64,000 nt of DNA from Bog-756 sp963730685 (GCA_963730685.1 CAVSSP010000005.1:1-64000), one strand, 5' to 3'; positions 25,315 to 34,007 are shown, counted from the first letter of the stretch. Made by a program: numbers and translations. The notes: generated by a model not told the origin, from the sequence alone.

Positions 25315-26058
25315 TCAAGGCGTGCGTTTGCTAGCAAGTACTCGAGTCACAACTGTGCGTTCGTCGCTCGTCTCTACTCCTGTCACTTGGCCTTGCGCGA
25401 TCAAAAATACGTCATTACCACCTCGAATCAACTTTGATCCTTCTGAGTGGCGATCTAAGTTACTAAGGACCTTGGCAGCTATCTCGGTTCCTTGATTATG
25501 CATTCCAAATGCGCATAGAACGCGGCTTCCATTAGCCTGCGTAACCAACAGGAGAAAGCCGTAGTCCTCTGTCAGTTGGCCAGCAATGCGAGTTGGCGAC
25601 AAAATCAGAGAACCTACTCGAAATTGACCCTCGACCCTGTAATCAAGGTCCGGAACATGTCGTTGCAACTGCCTCTTTGTGAACTCATTTACATACGGTC
25701 CGCCAAGAGCGATTGTTAAAGAACCGTCGCCACCGGTGCTGCCCGGAGCAATCTCTAACTTACTTTTGTGGTCTAGCTGAAATGAACGGGCGATCAAGTG
25801 GACAGCGGCACAAAAATCGCCGATGGGTACGAAGTGGGTCTTCTCTACAGGATTTCGCGCAACTTCTGGGTCCAGGGCGGACCAATCGGAATTCTCGACG
25901 TAAGGAACGACGAGCCTGATGTGGTGGTCATCGGGCAGGATCGTCCGCATGTGGCCGTATCGTCGATTAGTCAGATGCCGTTGGAGAGCGAACCCGGCCA
26001 GTGCACTAATGATGGCCACGATGAGCCCCGAACCAACGTCCGTTGCCCAAGCCATCAC
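25315..26058 (-). CDS. Membrane-anchored protein of unknown function
   Basis: 247 residues. One N-terminal transmembrane helix (SGLIVAIISALAGFALQRHL) precedes a cytosolic-looking alpha/beta domain. Conserved-looking blocks are RLVVPYVENSD, SLTIALGGPYVNEFTKRQLQ (a glycine turn followed by N), YGFLLLVTQANGSRVLCAFG and MHNQGTEIAAKVLSNL. The GGP..N and FGxHNQGT turns suggest a nucleotide- or ligand-binding fold, but I do not recognise the family. GC is lower than in surrounding genes. No partner is directly attached; the next minus-strand gene upstream (26595-27473) is 536 bases away. Confidence 0.65.
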   Translation of the reverse strand: MMAWATDVGSGLIVAIISALAGFALQRHLTNRRYGHMRTILPDDHHIRLVVPYVENSDWSALDPEVARNPVEKTHFVPIGDFCAAVHLIARSFQLDHKSKLEIAPGSTGGDGSLTIALGGPYVNEFTKRQLQRHVPDLDYRVEGQFRVGSLILSPTRIAGQLTEDYGFLLLVTQANGSRVLCAFGMHNQGTEIAAKVLSNLDRHSEGSKLIRGGNDVFLIAQGQVTGVETSDERTVVTRVLASKRTP

Positions 26059-26594
26059 CGCTCCTTTGCGACGCTAGATTCGATCGCCGTCAAACGAGGC
26101 CGGCGCCCCTCGCCGTTCGTCGGAGGCGCGGTGGCCCTGGAGGAAATTATGGTGATGAGCATCGCATCTTCCGCCTCAAGTTAGTTGGCCTTTTCTCCCG
26201 TCTCCCTCGGGTTTTGAAACCGTTTGGAACCGCATTGAATCTGTCGTCCAATCGGGAGGAGGACCTAAGTGCGATGAGTGCTCTGTCACGTTCCCCGAAC
26301 GACCAGTGGTACGGACGTAGGCGAAGGTCAACATCCAAGTGTTACGACGACAGGCGCCGGCGCAAGCGTCCGCGCTTTGGATGCCGACTGAGCAATTGTC
26401 GCAGATTCTGGCCTCTGTGGCCACGATGATGCCGCCTCGGTCGGCAAGGGGAAGCCGACCGGGTTAGTCAAAGCCTCTGGCGGACCTCTGCCGTCGAAGC
26501 TGAGAATCCCATTTCGTACGTAAGTCGCTACGGTCCATCTGCCCGGCATTCCGACGTCAGGGCGTTGATCCCGGATCAGACCTTGAGCTCGGCC
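26059..26594. other. Gap inside the low-GC insert, nothing found
   Basis: 536 bases between two minus-strand genes. Short frames on both strands have no motif. Promoters for the 25315 gene must lie here, but none is clear. Confidence 0.5.
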
Positions 26595-27473
26595 CTAGTA
26601 ATCCCGTCGTGCGAAGGCGTTGATAGTCAAAAGGTGAAGATCGACGAGCTGGCTCATCGAGATGTCGCTTGAGGTATACCCTCCAGCCAAGGCATATACG
26701 AGTCGGTGGCCTTGGGCTGCTGCCCAGTCGGCTATCCAGTGTTCACGTACCGCAATGTCTTCGGGCTGAACATGGCTGTCTGTCACCGGGTCCATGCCTG
26801 CGTTGTACAGCACCAGATCGAACGATCCCGCATTGTCAGTCAGCTCTAGCGCCTTCTCGACTTTGGCCAAATAGTCGATCTTGTCGGCAAATAGCAGAAC
26901 GTCCTTGCCAGACGGCTCCCACCGATCGAATGCCTCCGTGGACACGTCTATCTGAACCACCCGTGACCGACTCGTCAACGATCGAGTGCCGCCGCCAGAG
27001 TGAGCATCAAAGTCGAGAATCATGATGCGTTCTGCAGCTAGAGCGCTGGCGGCCCTAACGGCAACCGCGAGCCCATTGAATGTGCAGAATCCGGAGCCTC
27101 GGTGGGCTCGGGCGTGGTGGAGTCCTGAGGAGAGCGAGCCTGCCACCCGGATCTTGCTCGACAGGACCTCGTTTACCGCAGCCACGAGGCCCGCTGAATG
27201 AGCGATAGCCATGATCGGCAGCCCGGGATCCCAATCGAATCCTTGAGAAGACGCAAGGCTTCTCGGATTCCCAGTGGTCACAGCATCCACGTATGACAGG
27301 TCGTGGACAGATTGAATCAATTCAAGAGCGTGGCGAGTGAACTTGCTCGGATCTACCAGATTTGCGTCGGCTCTACCTTCCCGAATCGCCTCTGCGATGA
27401 CACCTGACTTCCGCGTGGTGTCGAACGCATACTCCGAAGCCATGTAGTCGGAATTCCAGTAGACGTTGTGCAT
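26595..27473 (-). CDS. Histone deacetylase-like (arginase-fold) hydrolase
   Basis: 292 residues. Catalytic signatures of the HDAC/acetoin-utilisation superfamily are visible: SGLHHARAHRGSGFCTFNG with tandem His at 119-120, MILDFDAHSGGGT giving the zinc ligands D156 and H158, LVLYNAGMDPVTD for the third (Asp) ligand, and ALAGGYT near the end in place of LEGGY. Known: zinc-dependent amidohydrolases that remove acyl groups from lysine, polyamines or small molecules. The N-terminus is short (MHNVYWNSDYMASEYAFDTT). The gene at 27482 ends 8 bases upstream on the same strand, so the two form an operon. GC is low for this region, a sign of transfer. Confidence 0.85.
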   Translation of the reverse strand: MHNVYWNSDYMASEYAFDTTRKSGVIAEAIREGRADANLVDPSKFTRHALELIQSVHDLSYVDAVTTGNPRSLASSQGFDWDPGLPIMAIAHSAGLVAAVNEVLSSKIRVAGSLSSGLHHARAHRGSGFCTFNGLAVAVRAASALAAERIMILDFDAHSGGGTRSLTSRSRVVQIDVSTEAFDRWEPSGKDVLLFADKIDYLAKVEKALELTDNAGSFDLVLYNAGMDPVTDSHVQPEDIAVREHWIADWAAAQGHRLVYALAGGYTSSDISMSQLVDLHLLTINAFARRDY

Positions 27474-27481
27474 TGGGTTGC

Positions 27482-28117
27482 TCAGCTAAGGGTCGTTCCA
27501 AGCCGGCCAGATTGGGTAGTGGATGGCGATTGGCCTGTTTCACCGGCAAGCGCCGGGAGCGGCCCCTGAGGATCAACGGCGGGAGTTCCCGGATTCCTCA
27601 GCGCCTTTTCGTATTCCTCCACGACCTTATCGGCGAAATGTATGCGAATGTTTCCCCCCGCTTCGCTCCATAAGAACTGGAGCCTTGGATTTTTGAGCAG
27701 TTTCGATTGAAAGTAGGCAAGTACTTCACGCGAGAGCCGTCGACGCTTCGGCAGCCAAAAGGGGGATCGGTTCTCGTACGCGTACCACGCCTCCTCGTAT
27801 ACCTGAAATATTCTGATAGCAATTGCCCTCTCGCGCATCAGATATTCGAGCCGATTGGTAACGGGAAGTGGAGATGTTCTGAAATCTGTGATTCGTCCCT
27901 CGTAGTTGCCCGGAAGTTCCAATAGATACGAGTGCTCTGGATGGTTAACCCTCAGTTCACTCAAGACCGAGTACTCATGGTATTGCCGGCTGAGCTGATC
28001 CAGTCTTGCAATTTGACCAGAGAATGCTATGGCCGCCACGGAGAGCAATAGGGCGACGATAAGTGCAGCGGTCTGGACATGGTCCGAAGTGAGAATCGGT
28101 ACCGCCGTGAGGATCAC
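27482..28117 (-). CDS. Single-pass membrane protein in operon with HDAC-like gene
   Basis: 211 residues from GTG 28117, with a perfect AGGAGG site five bases upstream. There is one N-terminal transmembrane helix (TAALIVALLLSVAAIAFSGQ). After it come a helical soluble part (LDQLSRQYHEYSVLSELRVN, RERAIAIRIFQVYEEAWYAY) and a disordered Pro/Ser-rich tail. No family is recognised; the general form (membrane helix plus about 150-residue helical domain) resembles DUF-type membrane proteins beside effector enzymes. Inference: membrane anchor or sensor working with the downstream deacetylase-like enzyme. Confidence 0.7.
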   Translation of the reverse strand: MILTAVPILTSDHVQTAALIVALLLSVAAIAFSGQIARLDQLSRQYHEYSVLSELRVNHPEHSYLLELPGNYEGRITDFRTSPLPVTNRLEYLMRERAIAIRIFQVYEEAWYAYENRSPFWLPKRRRLSREVLAYFQSKLLKNPRLQFLWSEAGGNIRIHFADKVVEEYEKALRNPGTPAVDPQGPLPALAGETGQSPSTTQSGRLGTTLS

Positions 28118-28448
28118 GGGTTCCTCCTATCGCTCAAAAAACGCCGCCGCCTTCATCGTTGCACGCGGTGCTGTCAGTTCGCTCGCATTGCATAGATCAT
28201 GAGTTCGTGGTCCGTAGGTGGAGTCCTGCGAGCGAGGCTGGCGAGTTGGGATCATCGCTCATCCGGCAGGGCGAAGTTCCGGGATGGGAAAGTGTCCTCA
28301 GCCAGAGAAGCTGAGTTCGATTACTCAGCCTCAGGGGTGAGGTGGATCGTAGAGACCACGCTCATATCCGGTGATTGGGGCGGGGCCAGCCGTCGTTGAG
28401 TCCCCCTTGAGCCGAACTCGACGAGCCCCAGCCCGAGCAGCCGCTGGA
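28118..28448. other. Gap with one hairpin copy
   Basis: 330 bases between minus-strand genes. The only structure seen is the CTCAGC-N7-GCTGAG hairpin at 28297-28315. Confidence 0.5.
28297..28315. repeat. Intergenic hairpin CTCAGC-N7-GCTGAG, copy 4
   Basis: Perfect arms, loop CAGAGAA, which differs from copy 3 by a single base. Confidence 0.7.
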
Positions 28449-29087
28449 TCAGAGGCCTCCTGGCTGGCCATCTCCGCTGAGTCTGGCAATCAGATCCAGC
28501 ATCGCGTCAAGGGCGACTTCCAACGGCTTGGTATTGCGTTGGATCTGCGTGAGGAGCAAGCCGCCCTGTAGCGCGGCGAGGAACGCGAGTGCGATCGCGT
28601 CAGGATCAGTGTCCGGGGCCAGACGGCCGCTCTCGTACATCGCGCGAATGCCCAGTCGGATTTCGATCTCCCAACGGTTCATTGCTTCAGCGATCCGGAT
28701 CCTGGCCTCCGGCTCGGTCTCGGCGAGTTCGCTGCCGAGGGAGCCGATCGGGCATCCCCCGCGATTGCCGATTGAGCGTTGGTAGGCAACGAGGGAATCA
28801 CGCCACGCGTGCAATCCCTCCAACGTGCTCAGATCAGCTCGAGCCTGGTTGGCAAGGATGGCGTCGGCCTGGTACTCGATGACTGCCCTGACCAGCGCCG
28901 GCTTGTCGTCGAAGTAGTGATAGAGCTGCGAACTGCTCACACCCGCCGCTGAACGAACGTCCTCGATCGTCGTATGAGCGACGCCCTTCTCGAAGATCAG
29001 CTCAGCGGCTGCCTCGACGATCCGCTGGCGAGTCTCCTGCCCCTTGCGTGTGAGGGGACGAGGCGCAGGCGTGGCGGCGGTACTCAC
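28449..29087 (-). CDS. TetR-family transcriptional regulator
   Basis: 212 residues from GTG 29087; the frame remains open further but the HTH region is complete from here. DNA-binding part: RQRIVEAAAELIFEKGVAHT, then TIEDVRSAAGVSSSQLYHYF. The C-terminal half carries GGCPIGSLGSELAETEPEAR, a mark of the TetR subgroup also found as a relic at 14230-14616. Divergent from the SDR gene at 29194, 106 bases away, so a likely local repressor of it. No clear palindrome was found by eye in the gap. Confidence 0.92.
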   Translation of the reverse strand: MSTAATPAPRPLTRKGQETRQRIVEAAAELIFEKGVAHTTIEDVRSAAGVSSSQLYHYFDDKPALVRAVIEYQADAILANQARADLSTLEGLHAWRDSLVAYQRSIGNRGGCPIGSLGSELAETEPEARIRIAEAMNRWEIEIRLGIRAMYESGRLAPDTDPDAIALAFLAALQGGLLLTQIQRNTKPLEVALDAMLDLIARLSGDGQPGGL

Positions 29088-29193
29088 GACCTCCCAGGCT
29101 AGCGAAGAAGTGGAGCGTGCGGTCCATTCTCTGGTAGAGTGGATCATGCATTCCAGTTTGTTCTGTTGACCGATACGAACGGAGATCACCGAC

Positions 29194-29922
29194 ATGACGC
29201 TTCACGGGAAGACCGCCCTCATCACCGGAGGTACTTCAGGAATCGGGCGCTCGGTCGCACAGCGCCTTGCGGAAGAAGGGGCCGAGGTGATCATCACCGG
29301 CCGCGACGAGCCCCGGGCGAAGGAGGTCATCGCAGCGATCGAGACTGCTGGTGGCAAGGCACGATTCATCTCCGCCGATCTCGGAAACTTCGACGATGTG
29401 AAGGTCCTGGCCGAGGCCGCACGAGACGTCGACGTGCTCGTCAACAATGCCGGGGTCGCTCCCGGTGGACCGACGGAACAGACCACCGAGGAAGCATTCG
29501 ATCTTGCCTTCGACGTGAACGTCAAAGCGACCTTCTTCCTCACGGCTGCCATCGCACCGCGGATGGCTGCCAAGGGCGGCGGCGCAATCATCAATATCTC
29601 GACCATGGCCGCTACCATCGGCATGAACGGCCTTGCTGCCTACGGCGCCTCGAAGGCTGCCGTCGAATCGCTCACTAAGTCGTGGACCGCTGAGTACGCC
29701 CCTCAGGGTGTCCGAGTCAATACAGTCGCACCGGGCCCGACACGTACCCCTGCCGCAGCAGCCATGGGCGAGATGTTCGACGTCATTGCGTCGAGCACGC
29801 CCGCCGGGCACGGGGCGACCCCGGACGAGATCGCCGCCGCCGTGAGCTTTCTCGCTTCCGATGACGCGAGCTTCATCTACGGAGCGATCCTGCCCGCCGA
29901 CGGCGGACGCGTGGCTGTCTGA
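29194..29922 (+). CDS. Short-chain dehydrogenase/reductase (classical SDR)
   Basis: 242 residues, standard for the family. TGGTSGIG (residues 11-18) binds the cofactor; NNAG (about 88-91), the catalytic Ser in IINISTM, YGASK with catalytic Tyr and Lys (about 149-153), and VAPGPTRT are all present. TGRDEPRAK after beta-2 suggests NADP(H) preference. Known: FabG-like enzymes reduce or oxidise carbonyl/hydroxyl groups. Substrate unknown; paired with the divergent TetR regulator. Confidence 0.92.
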   Translation: MTLHGKTALITGGTSGIGRSVAQRLAEEGAEVIITGRDEPRAKEVIAAIETAGGKARFISADLGNFDDVKVLAEAARDVDVLVNNAGVAPGGPTEQTTEEAFDLAFDVNVKATFFLTAAIAPRMAAKGGGAIINISTMAATIGMNGLAAYGASKAAVESLTKSWTAEYAPQGVRVNTVAPGPTRTPAAAAMGEMFDVIASSTPAGHGATPDEIAAAVSFLASDDASFIYGAILPADGGRVAV

Positions 29923-30328
29923 AGCCGAACAGTTAGTTACGTCATCCCACTCTGGCGCTCTTCGGCCCGCCTCGATCAGACGTGTACGTCCCGTGAGCGA
30001 AGCTCGCTGAACGCATAGCTTCAACCGTGGCACCGATCTCCGGACGCAATGAGGTGACCGCGCTCCGCGACGAGGTGAATGAGGGAGCTCGCACGAAGTG
30101 TGTACAGGTGGCCGGGCCCGAACTGGCGGCTGCTCCGAATAGGTAGCGATGCCAGCCCACCGATCGGTACCGTCTTCCCGTGTAAGCATCCAGCCAGAAG
30201 TGTTCCGGAGAGATCGTCCGTGGTCATCGACCCCAATCAGTTCAGGCTCCCCTACCGAGCCAGGGCAGATCGAATATGCGGCACGATTCCGGCCAATGGG
30301 GGGAGGCACTCAGGTACGGCAAGACCCA
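29923..30328. other. Gap without recognisable gene
   Basis: About 400 bases between convergent gene ends. Short open frames are low-complexity; no clear terminator. Confidence 0.5.
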
Positions 30329-31177
30329 TCAGTGGCAGTGATCCGGAGATGGCGCCGCACCCACCTCCGCCGCTCCCAGGTCCTCCGAGAACCCGGCTTC
30401 GAGCCGGGGCCATTGTGAGGTGGGACGACCGCCTGGCCACTCCCACAGAGGCGACCACCCGGGAGCCCCGTCGAGGGTCCGGGTCGCGTGGCCGCGCTGT
30501 GGCCAGCCCGCAGGCGAGTCCTCCCAGTCCTCCTGCCTGCCATATGCGGTCAAGTCCATAAGCGCGTAGCTGTAGTCCAGCACCTCAGCACCACGGCGCT
30601 TGGTCCAGTACGTCTCGAAGACCCGGTTGCCATCGCGCAGGTAGCACACCAAGTGGAACAGACCGTGCTCGCGGTCAACGAGAAGCGTGTCAAGTGAGGG
30701 TTGGGCCGAGTACCACGGCATGTCCCAGCCCATGAACGTGCGGTAGCGAAGGCTCTCGTCGTACGACTTCTGCGCATCACCAGGGCCGTAGGCGGTGTTC
30801 CGCCCCTGGCAGAGCACGGCGAAGGTGATGTCACGGGAGTGCAGGTACGCAAGTTCGCCCACATGGCTCATCACCCATGTACAGCCTTCGCATTGCTCGG
30901 CTGCAGCTCGGCCCGGCCACCACATGAAGTAGTAGGCGATGAGCTGACGCCGGCCTTCGAACGCGTCGAGCAAGGTCGCCGGGCCGCGCGGGCCGAGCAA
31001 CGGGGCGTCAGCAGGGACTTCGACCATTGGCAGTCGGCGGCGGGAAGCGGCGATCGCGTCCCCTTCCTGCGTGTGTGCCTTCTCCCTCGTACGCAGCGCC
31101 TCCAGTTGCTCGTGGAACGTCGAGCGGTCGACCACCGTTGGCAGAGGTCCACTCTCATCTTGCGGCATCGACACCAT
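30329..31177 (-). CDS. DUF899 thioredoxin-fold protein
   Basis: Up to 282 residues (ATG 31177, or the second ATG at 31168). DUF899 marks are LTREKAHT-like ALRTREKAHTQEGDAIAASR, then RRLPMVEV, AYYFMWWPGRAAAEQCEGCT, DITFAVLCQGR, GWDMPWYSA and the C-terminal GGRPTSQWPR. Known: a thioredoxin-like family of unknown activity common in actinobacteria; the usual redox CxxC is replaced by CEGC at the same position. No operon partner. Confidence 0.88.
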   Translation of the reverse strand: MVSMPQDESGPLPTVVDRSTFHEQLEALRTREKAHTQEGDAIAASRRRLPMVEVPADAPLLGPRGPATLLDAFEGRRQLIAYYFMWWPGRAAAEQCEGCTWVMSHVGELAYLHSRDITFAVLCQGRNTAYGPGDAQKSYDESLRYRTFMGWDMPWYSAQPSLDTLLVDREHGLFHLVCYLRDGNRVFETYWTKRRGAEVLDYSYALMDLTAYGRQEDWEDSPAGWPQRGHATRTLDGAPGWSPLWEWPGGRPTSQWPRLEAGFSEDLGAAEVGAAPSPDHCH

Positions 31178-31377
31178 GCTCGATCGCCTCCTAGCGGCTT
31201 TGTGTTGGTACCCCCAAGGTAGCGACGATCGCTGCCGCCAGCAGAGTCACCCGTTCCTTACCGCGATCCCCGAGGATTCGGTCAGCGGCCAAGTCGGTGC
31301 AGTCGACCCGACCGAGCGGTCGAACACGGCAGTCACGCGAGTGCTTCTTGCGCCCTCCGAAGTTGGGTTGGGCTGTC

Positions 31378-32616
31378 CTAGGTAGAGATTCGTGACCACT
31401 TGATTCTTTCGCGGAGCAGTTCCTTCTCGCTTTCGTTGCGGGTCAGCAATGCGGCTTTCTCGAACTCTGCACCTGCTTCCTCCCTCCGCCCGAGGCGCTC
31501 GAGCAGATCGCCTCGAACGCTCGGTAGCAAGTGGTAATTCTTGAGGGCCGGTTCGTCAGCTAAGGCGTCCACCAAGATCAAGCCGGCGGCAGGCCCCTCG
31601 GACATCGAGACAGCCACAGCCCGGTTCAGCTCGACAACCGGGCACGGGGTCAGCGCCATGAGCTGGCGATACAGAATGGCGATCTTCGTCCAGTCAGTGT
31701 CCTCAAAGCGAATGGCATGCGCGTGACATGCCGCGATCGCTGCCTGGAGTGAGTACGGGCCGTCGCCTGCTCGACCCAATGCCTCGTTGCCGCGCGAGAT
31801 GAGCATTCGGTTCCATCTGGACCGATCTTGGTCAGCGAGCAGCACTGGCTCACCGGCCGGACCTGTCCGAGCCGAAATCCGGGATGCTTGGAATTCGAGA
31901 AGGGCCACGAGTCCGTGGGCTTCCGGCTCCGCAGGCATCAGACCGGTGAGGACTCGAGCCAGGCGAAGTGCGTCCTCGCACAGTCCCGGGCGCACCAGGT
32001 CTTGGCCTGCCGTAGCCGCATAACCTTCGTTGAAGACAAGGTAGATGACCTCGAGAACCGACGCCAAGCGGTCAGCCCGGTGGCTGCCGTGTGGGACCTC
32101 AAATGCAACGTCGGCCTCCGCAAGCGAACGCTTCGCGCGAACGATGCGCTGTGCGATCGTCGGCTCCGGAACCAGGAACGCTCGGGCGATCTCATTCGTC
32201 GTGAGCCCGCCCATCAGCCGCAGAGTGAGGGCGATACGGGCGTCGGGCGACAGTACCGGGTGGCAGGCGATGAAGATGAGCCGCAGGAGATCATCGTCAA
32301 TATCGTCGGCCCCCGCCGGCTCGATCGGTGGCACATCGACGAGTGTCCGACCAACTTCTTCCAGTTTGCGAGCGTACGTCCCCTTGCGGCGAAGAAGATC
32401 GATCGCTCGGTGCTTCGCAGTGGACATGAGCCACGCACCTGGGTTGGTCGGGACACCCGTCGTTGGCCACGCTTCCAGCGCGGCGACCAGCGCATCCTGC
32501 GCGATCTCCTCGGCAATTCCGACGTCCAGCACGATGCGAGCGACGCCCGCCACGATGCGGGGGAATTCGATCCTGAACACCGCTTCGACGGAACGGGTCG
32601 AGGGTGATGCCGTCAC
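31378..32616 (-). CDS. ECF-type sigma factor, ECF42 group
   Basis: 412 residues. Sigma-2 region: VEAVFRIEFPRIVAGVARIV and AEEIAQDALVAALEAWPTTG. Sigma-4: ALTLRLMGGLTTNEIARAFL with VPEPTIAQRIVRAKRSL. A long C-terminal extension follows (about residues 190-412) with tetratricopeptide-like helices, including EVIYLVFNEGY, YSLQAAIAACHAHA, MALTPCPVVELNRAVAVSM and LPSVRGDLLERLGRREEAGA. This is the DUF6596/TPR extension that defines ECF42. Known: ECF42 factors lack anti-sigma factors and sit beside DGPF/YCII proteins, as here (gene at 32665-33021 is 48 bases upstream in the same operon). Confidence 0.92.
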   Translation of the reverse strand: MTASPSTRSVEAVFRIEFPRIVAGVARIVLDVGIAEEIAQDALVAALEAWPTTGVPTNPGAWLMSTAKHRAIDLLRRKGTYARKLEEVGRTLVDVPPIEPAGADDIDDDLLRLIFIACHPVLSPDARIALTLRLMGGLTTNEIARAFLVPEPTIAQRIVRAKRSLAEADVAFEVPHGSHRADRLASVLEVIYLVFNEGYAATAGQDLVRPGLCEDALRLARVLTGLMPAEPEAHGLVALLEFQASRISARTGPAGEPVLLADQDRSRWNRMLISRGNEALGRAGDGPYSLQAAIAACHAHAIRFEDTDWTKIAILYRQLMALTPCPVVELNRAVAVSMSEGPAAGLILVDALADEPALKNYHLLPSVRGDLLERLGRREEAGAEFEKAALLTRNESEKELLRERIKWSRIST

Positions 32617-32654
32617 AGCCGCCCATCAGAGCAGCCGCATCCGGTTGGAGCAAG

Positions 32655-32671
32655 GGCTGCCTGCTCAGCCC
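32655..32671 (-). repeat. 17-base sequence at gene end, shared with 33405-33421
   Basis: GGCTGCCTGCTCAGCCC spans the stop codon of the DGPF gene (TCA at 32665-32667 on plus). The identical 17 bases occur at the same offset to the stop of the TetR gene at 33415. It folds as GGCTG-CCTGCT-CAGCC and could serve as a terminator. Confidence 0.55.
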
Positions 32672-33021
32672 TCCGCGATCTCTCGTAGTTCCGCCGTGAC
32701 GGTCCAATTGTCTGGATGAATCTGCAAGAACCGCTTAGTCCACTCCAGAGCCTCCGCCTTGTCTTTGGCTTGAAGAATGGCATAGCCGCCGACGACTTCT
32801 TTGCTCTCGGTGAAGGGCCCGTCGATGTAGCTGAGCGTGCCGCCGGTCCACGTAATTCGAGTGCCCTCGGAAGTCGGGGTGAGCCCGGCCGTGTCCAGCA
32901 TGACTCCGGCCTTTGTGATTTCCTCGAACAGAGCCCCCATGCGCTCCGAGAATTCTGGGCTCGCAGCGACGTCTGGGAGATTCTGCTCGTCGACGCGGAT
33001 CATTGAAAGGTAACGGGGCAT
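32665..33021 (-). CDS. YCII/DGPF-domain protein
   Basis: 118 residues from ATG 33021, with AGAGGAG upstream. MPRYLSMIRVDEQNLPD starts the YCII-like fold and SYIDGPFTESKEVVGGYAIL contains the name-giving DGPF motif. Known: DGPF proteins are the conserved genomic partners of ECF42 sigma factors and may sense or modify a signal. It lies directly before the ECF42 gene on the same strand, so the pair is an operon. Confidence 0.93.
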   Translation of the reverse strand: MPRYLSMIRVDEQNLPDVAASPEFSERMGALFEEITKAGVMLDTAGLTPTSEGTRITWTGGTLSYIDGPFTESKEVVGGYAILQAKDKAEALEWTKRFLQIHPDNWTVTAELREIAEG

Positions 33022-33414
33022 GGCTACTCCTCTGTCGTGGGGGCGGGACGTTCCCGGCCTCTGACTATTGCGTCGAACGGGAGACGGCCAGATCGACATC
33101 TCGCCGAAGGTTTCCAGAATATTGTCAGCCGCAGCACTCCAAGTTGTCAGCTCCGGTGATTCTGATCGGCTGGCCAGAATGGGATGGCTCGTGTGAGTGG
33201 CTGGATTCAGCACAATTGGCCCCAGCTGGGTGAGTTCGCACCATGAACCTGGGCTCAGCCTCCAAGGCTGAGGGCATCCGATAGCCATCAGCCTCTCGAT
33301 CTGAGCGCGCAGACACTGGAGTGGATGGGTGAGTGAAGAAGACCAGCGAGCTGGGTCAGGCTCTGCTCCCGCTGGTAGTCGCCGTGCGGAGGACGCCGAT
33401 GGTTGGCTGCCTGC
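33022..33414. other. Gap with one hairpin copy
   Basis: About 390 bases upstream of the DGPF-ECF42 operon; probably holds its promoter. The only structures seen are the hairpin at 33254-33272 and the 17-base repeat at the TetR gene end. Confidence 0.5.
33254..33272. repeat. Intergenic hairpin CTCAGC-N7-GCTGAG, copy 5
   Basis: Perfect arms; the stem can extend to seven pairs (CTCAGCC/GGCTGAG) with a five-base loop. Confidence 0.7.
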
Positions 33415-33993
33415 TCAGCCCAGAGATGTAGCCGCTGCTCGCAGTTCGTTCAGAGCAGACAGAGTGTAGTGCGCGAGGTCGTGACCGGCCTGATGATCGG
33501 CGTCGCACCACTCGGCGAAGCCCTGCTTGAACGCGAGGACTCCCATCTCGCTGGCGAGATGTGCAGTTGAGTCCGGGACACCTCGCCCGACAAGAGCGGC
33601 GGTCATCGCTGCGGCCAGGCCCACTCTCTTGAGCGCATCTCGCTCTTGGAGCTCCGTGTTGGCGGCCACAGCCGCCTTCATGCGTGGGCCGAGATCTCGA
33701 TTCATGGGACCCATTGCGCTCGAGACGCACTCGAGGCCGCCGGCCACGGCCTCGAGCGGGCTGGCTCCTGCCGGAGCGCCGGCGATACCCCTGCCGAGCA
33801 GCTCGCTGAGCGTCTCTTGTCCAGCCACCAGGATCTCGCGTTTGTCGGGGAAGTAACGAAAGAAGGTGCTCTTGGTCACGCCGGCCCGGGCAGCGATCTC
33901 TGTCACGGTCGTGGCGTCGTATCCCTGCTCGGTGAAGAGGTCGACGGCGGCGAGGACGAGTCGCTCACGCGCGCCTGGTTCCCACCGAGCCAT
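33415..33993 (-). CDS. TetR-family transcriptional regulator
   Basis: 192 residues. DNA-binding domain ERLVLAAVDLFTEQGYDATT, then VTEIAARAGVTKSTFFRYFP; helical ligand domain with MNRDLGPRMKAAVAANTELQ. It is paralogous to the TetR at 15688-16251 over most of its length (shared WCDAD/FASWVQQND-like end region is weak, the N-terminal half strong). Divergent from the epimerase gene at 34079, with two perfect palindromes in the 85-base gap. Inference: represses both genes. Confidence 0.92.
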   Translation of the reverse strand: MARWEPGARERLVLAAVDLFTEQGYDATTVTEIAARAGVTKSTFFRYFPDKREILVAGQETLSELLGRGIAGAPAGASPLEAVAGGLECVSSAMGPMNRDLGPRMKAAVAANTELQERDALKRVGLAAAMTAALVGRGVPDSTAHLASEMGVLAFKQGFAEWCDADHQAGHDLAHYTLSALNELRAAATSLG

Positions 33994-34007
33994 GGATTCA
34001 GTCTAGC

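Noticed and set aside
29088..29193. Operator palindrome for the TetR at 28449
   Set aside because: The candidate around ATGCAT at 29147-29152 has arms (TGGA/TCCA) that do not line up symmetrically with the centre; no convincing site.
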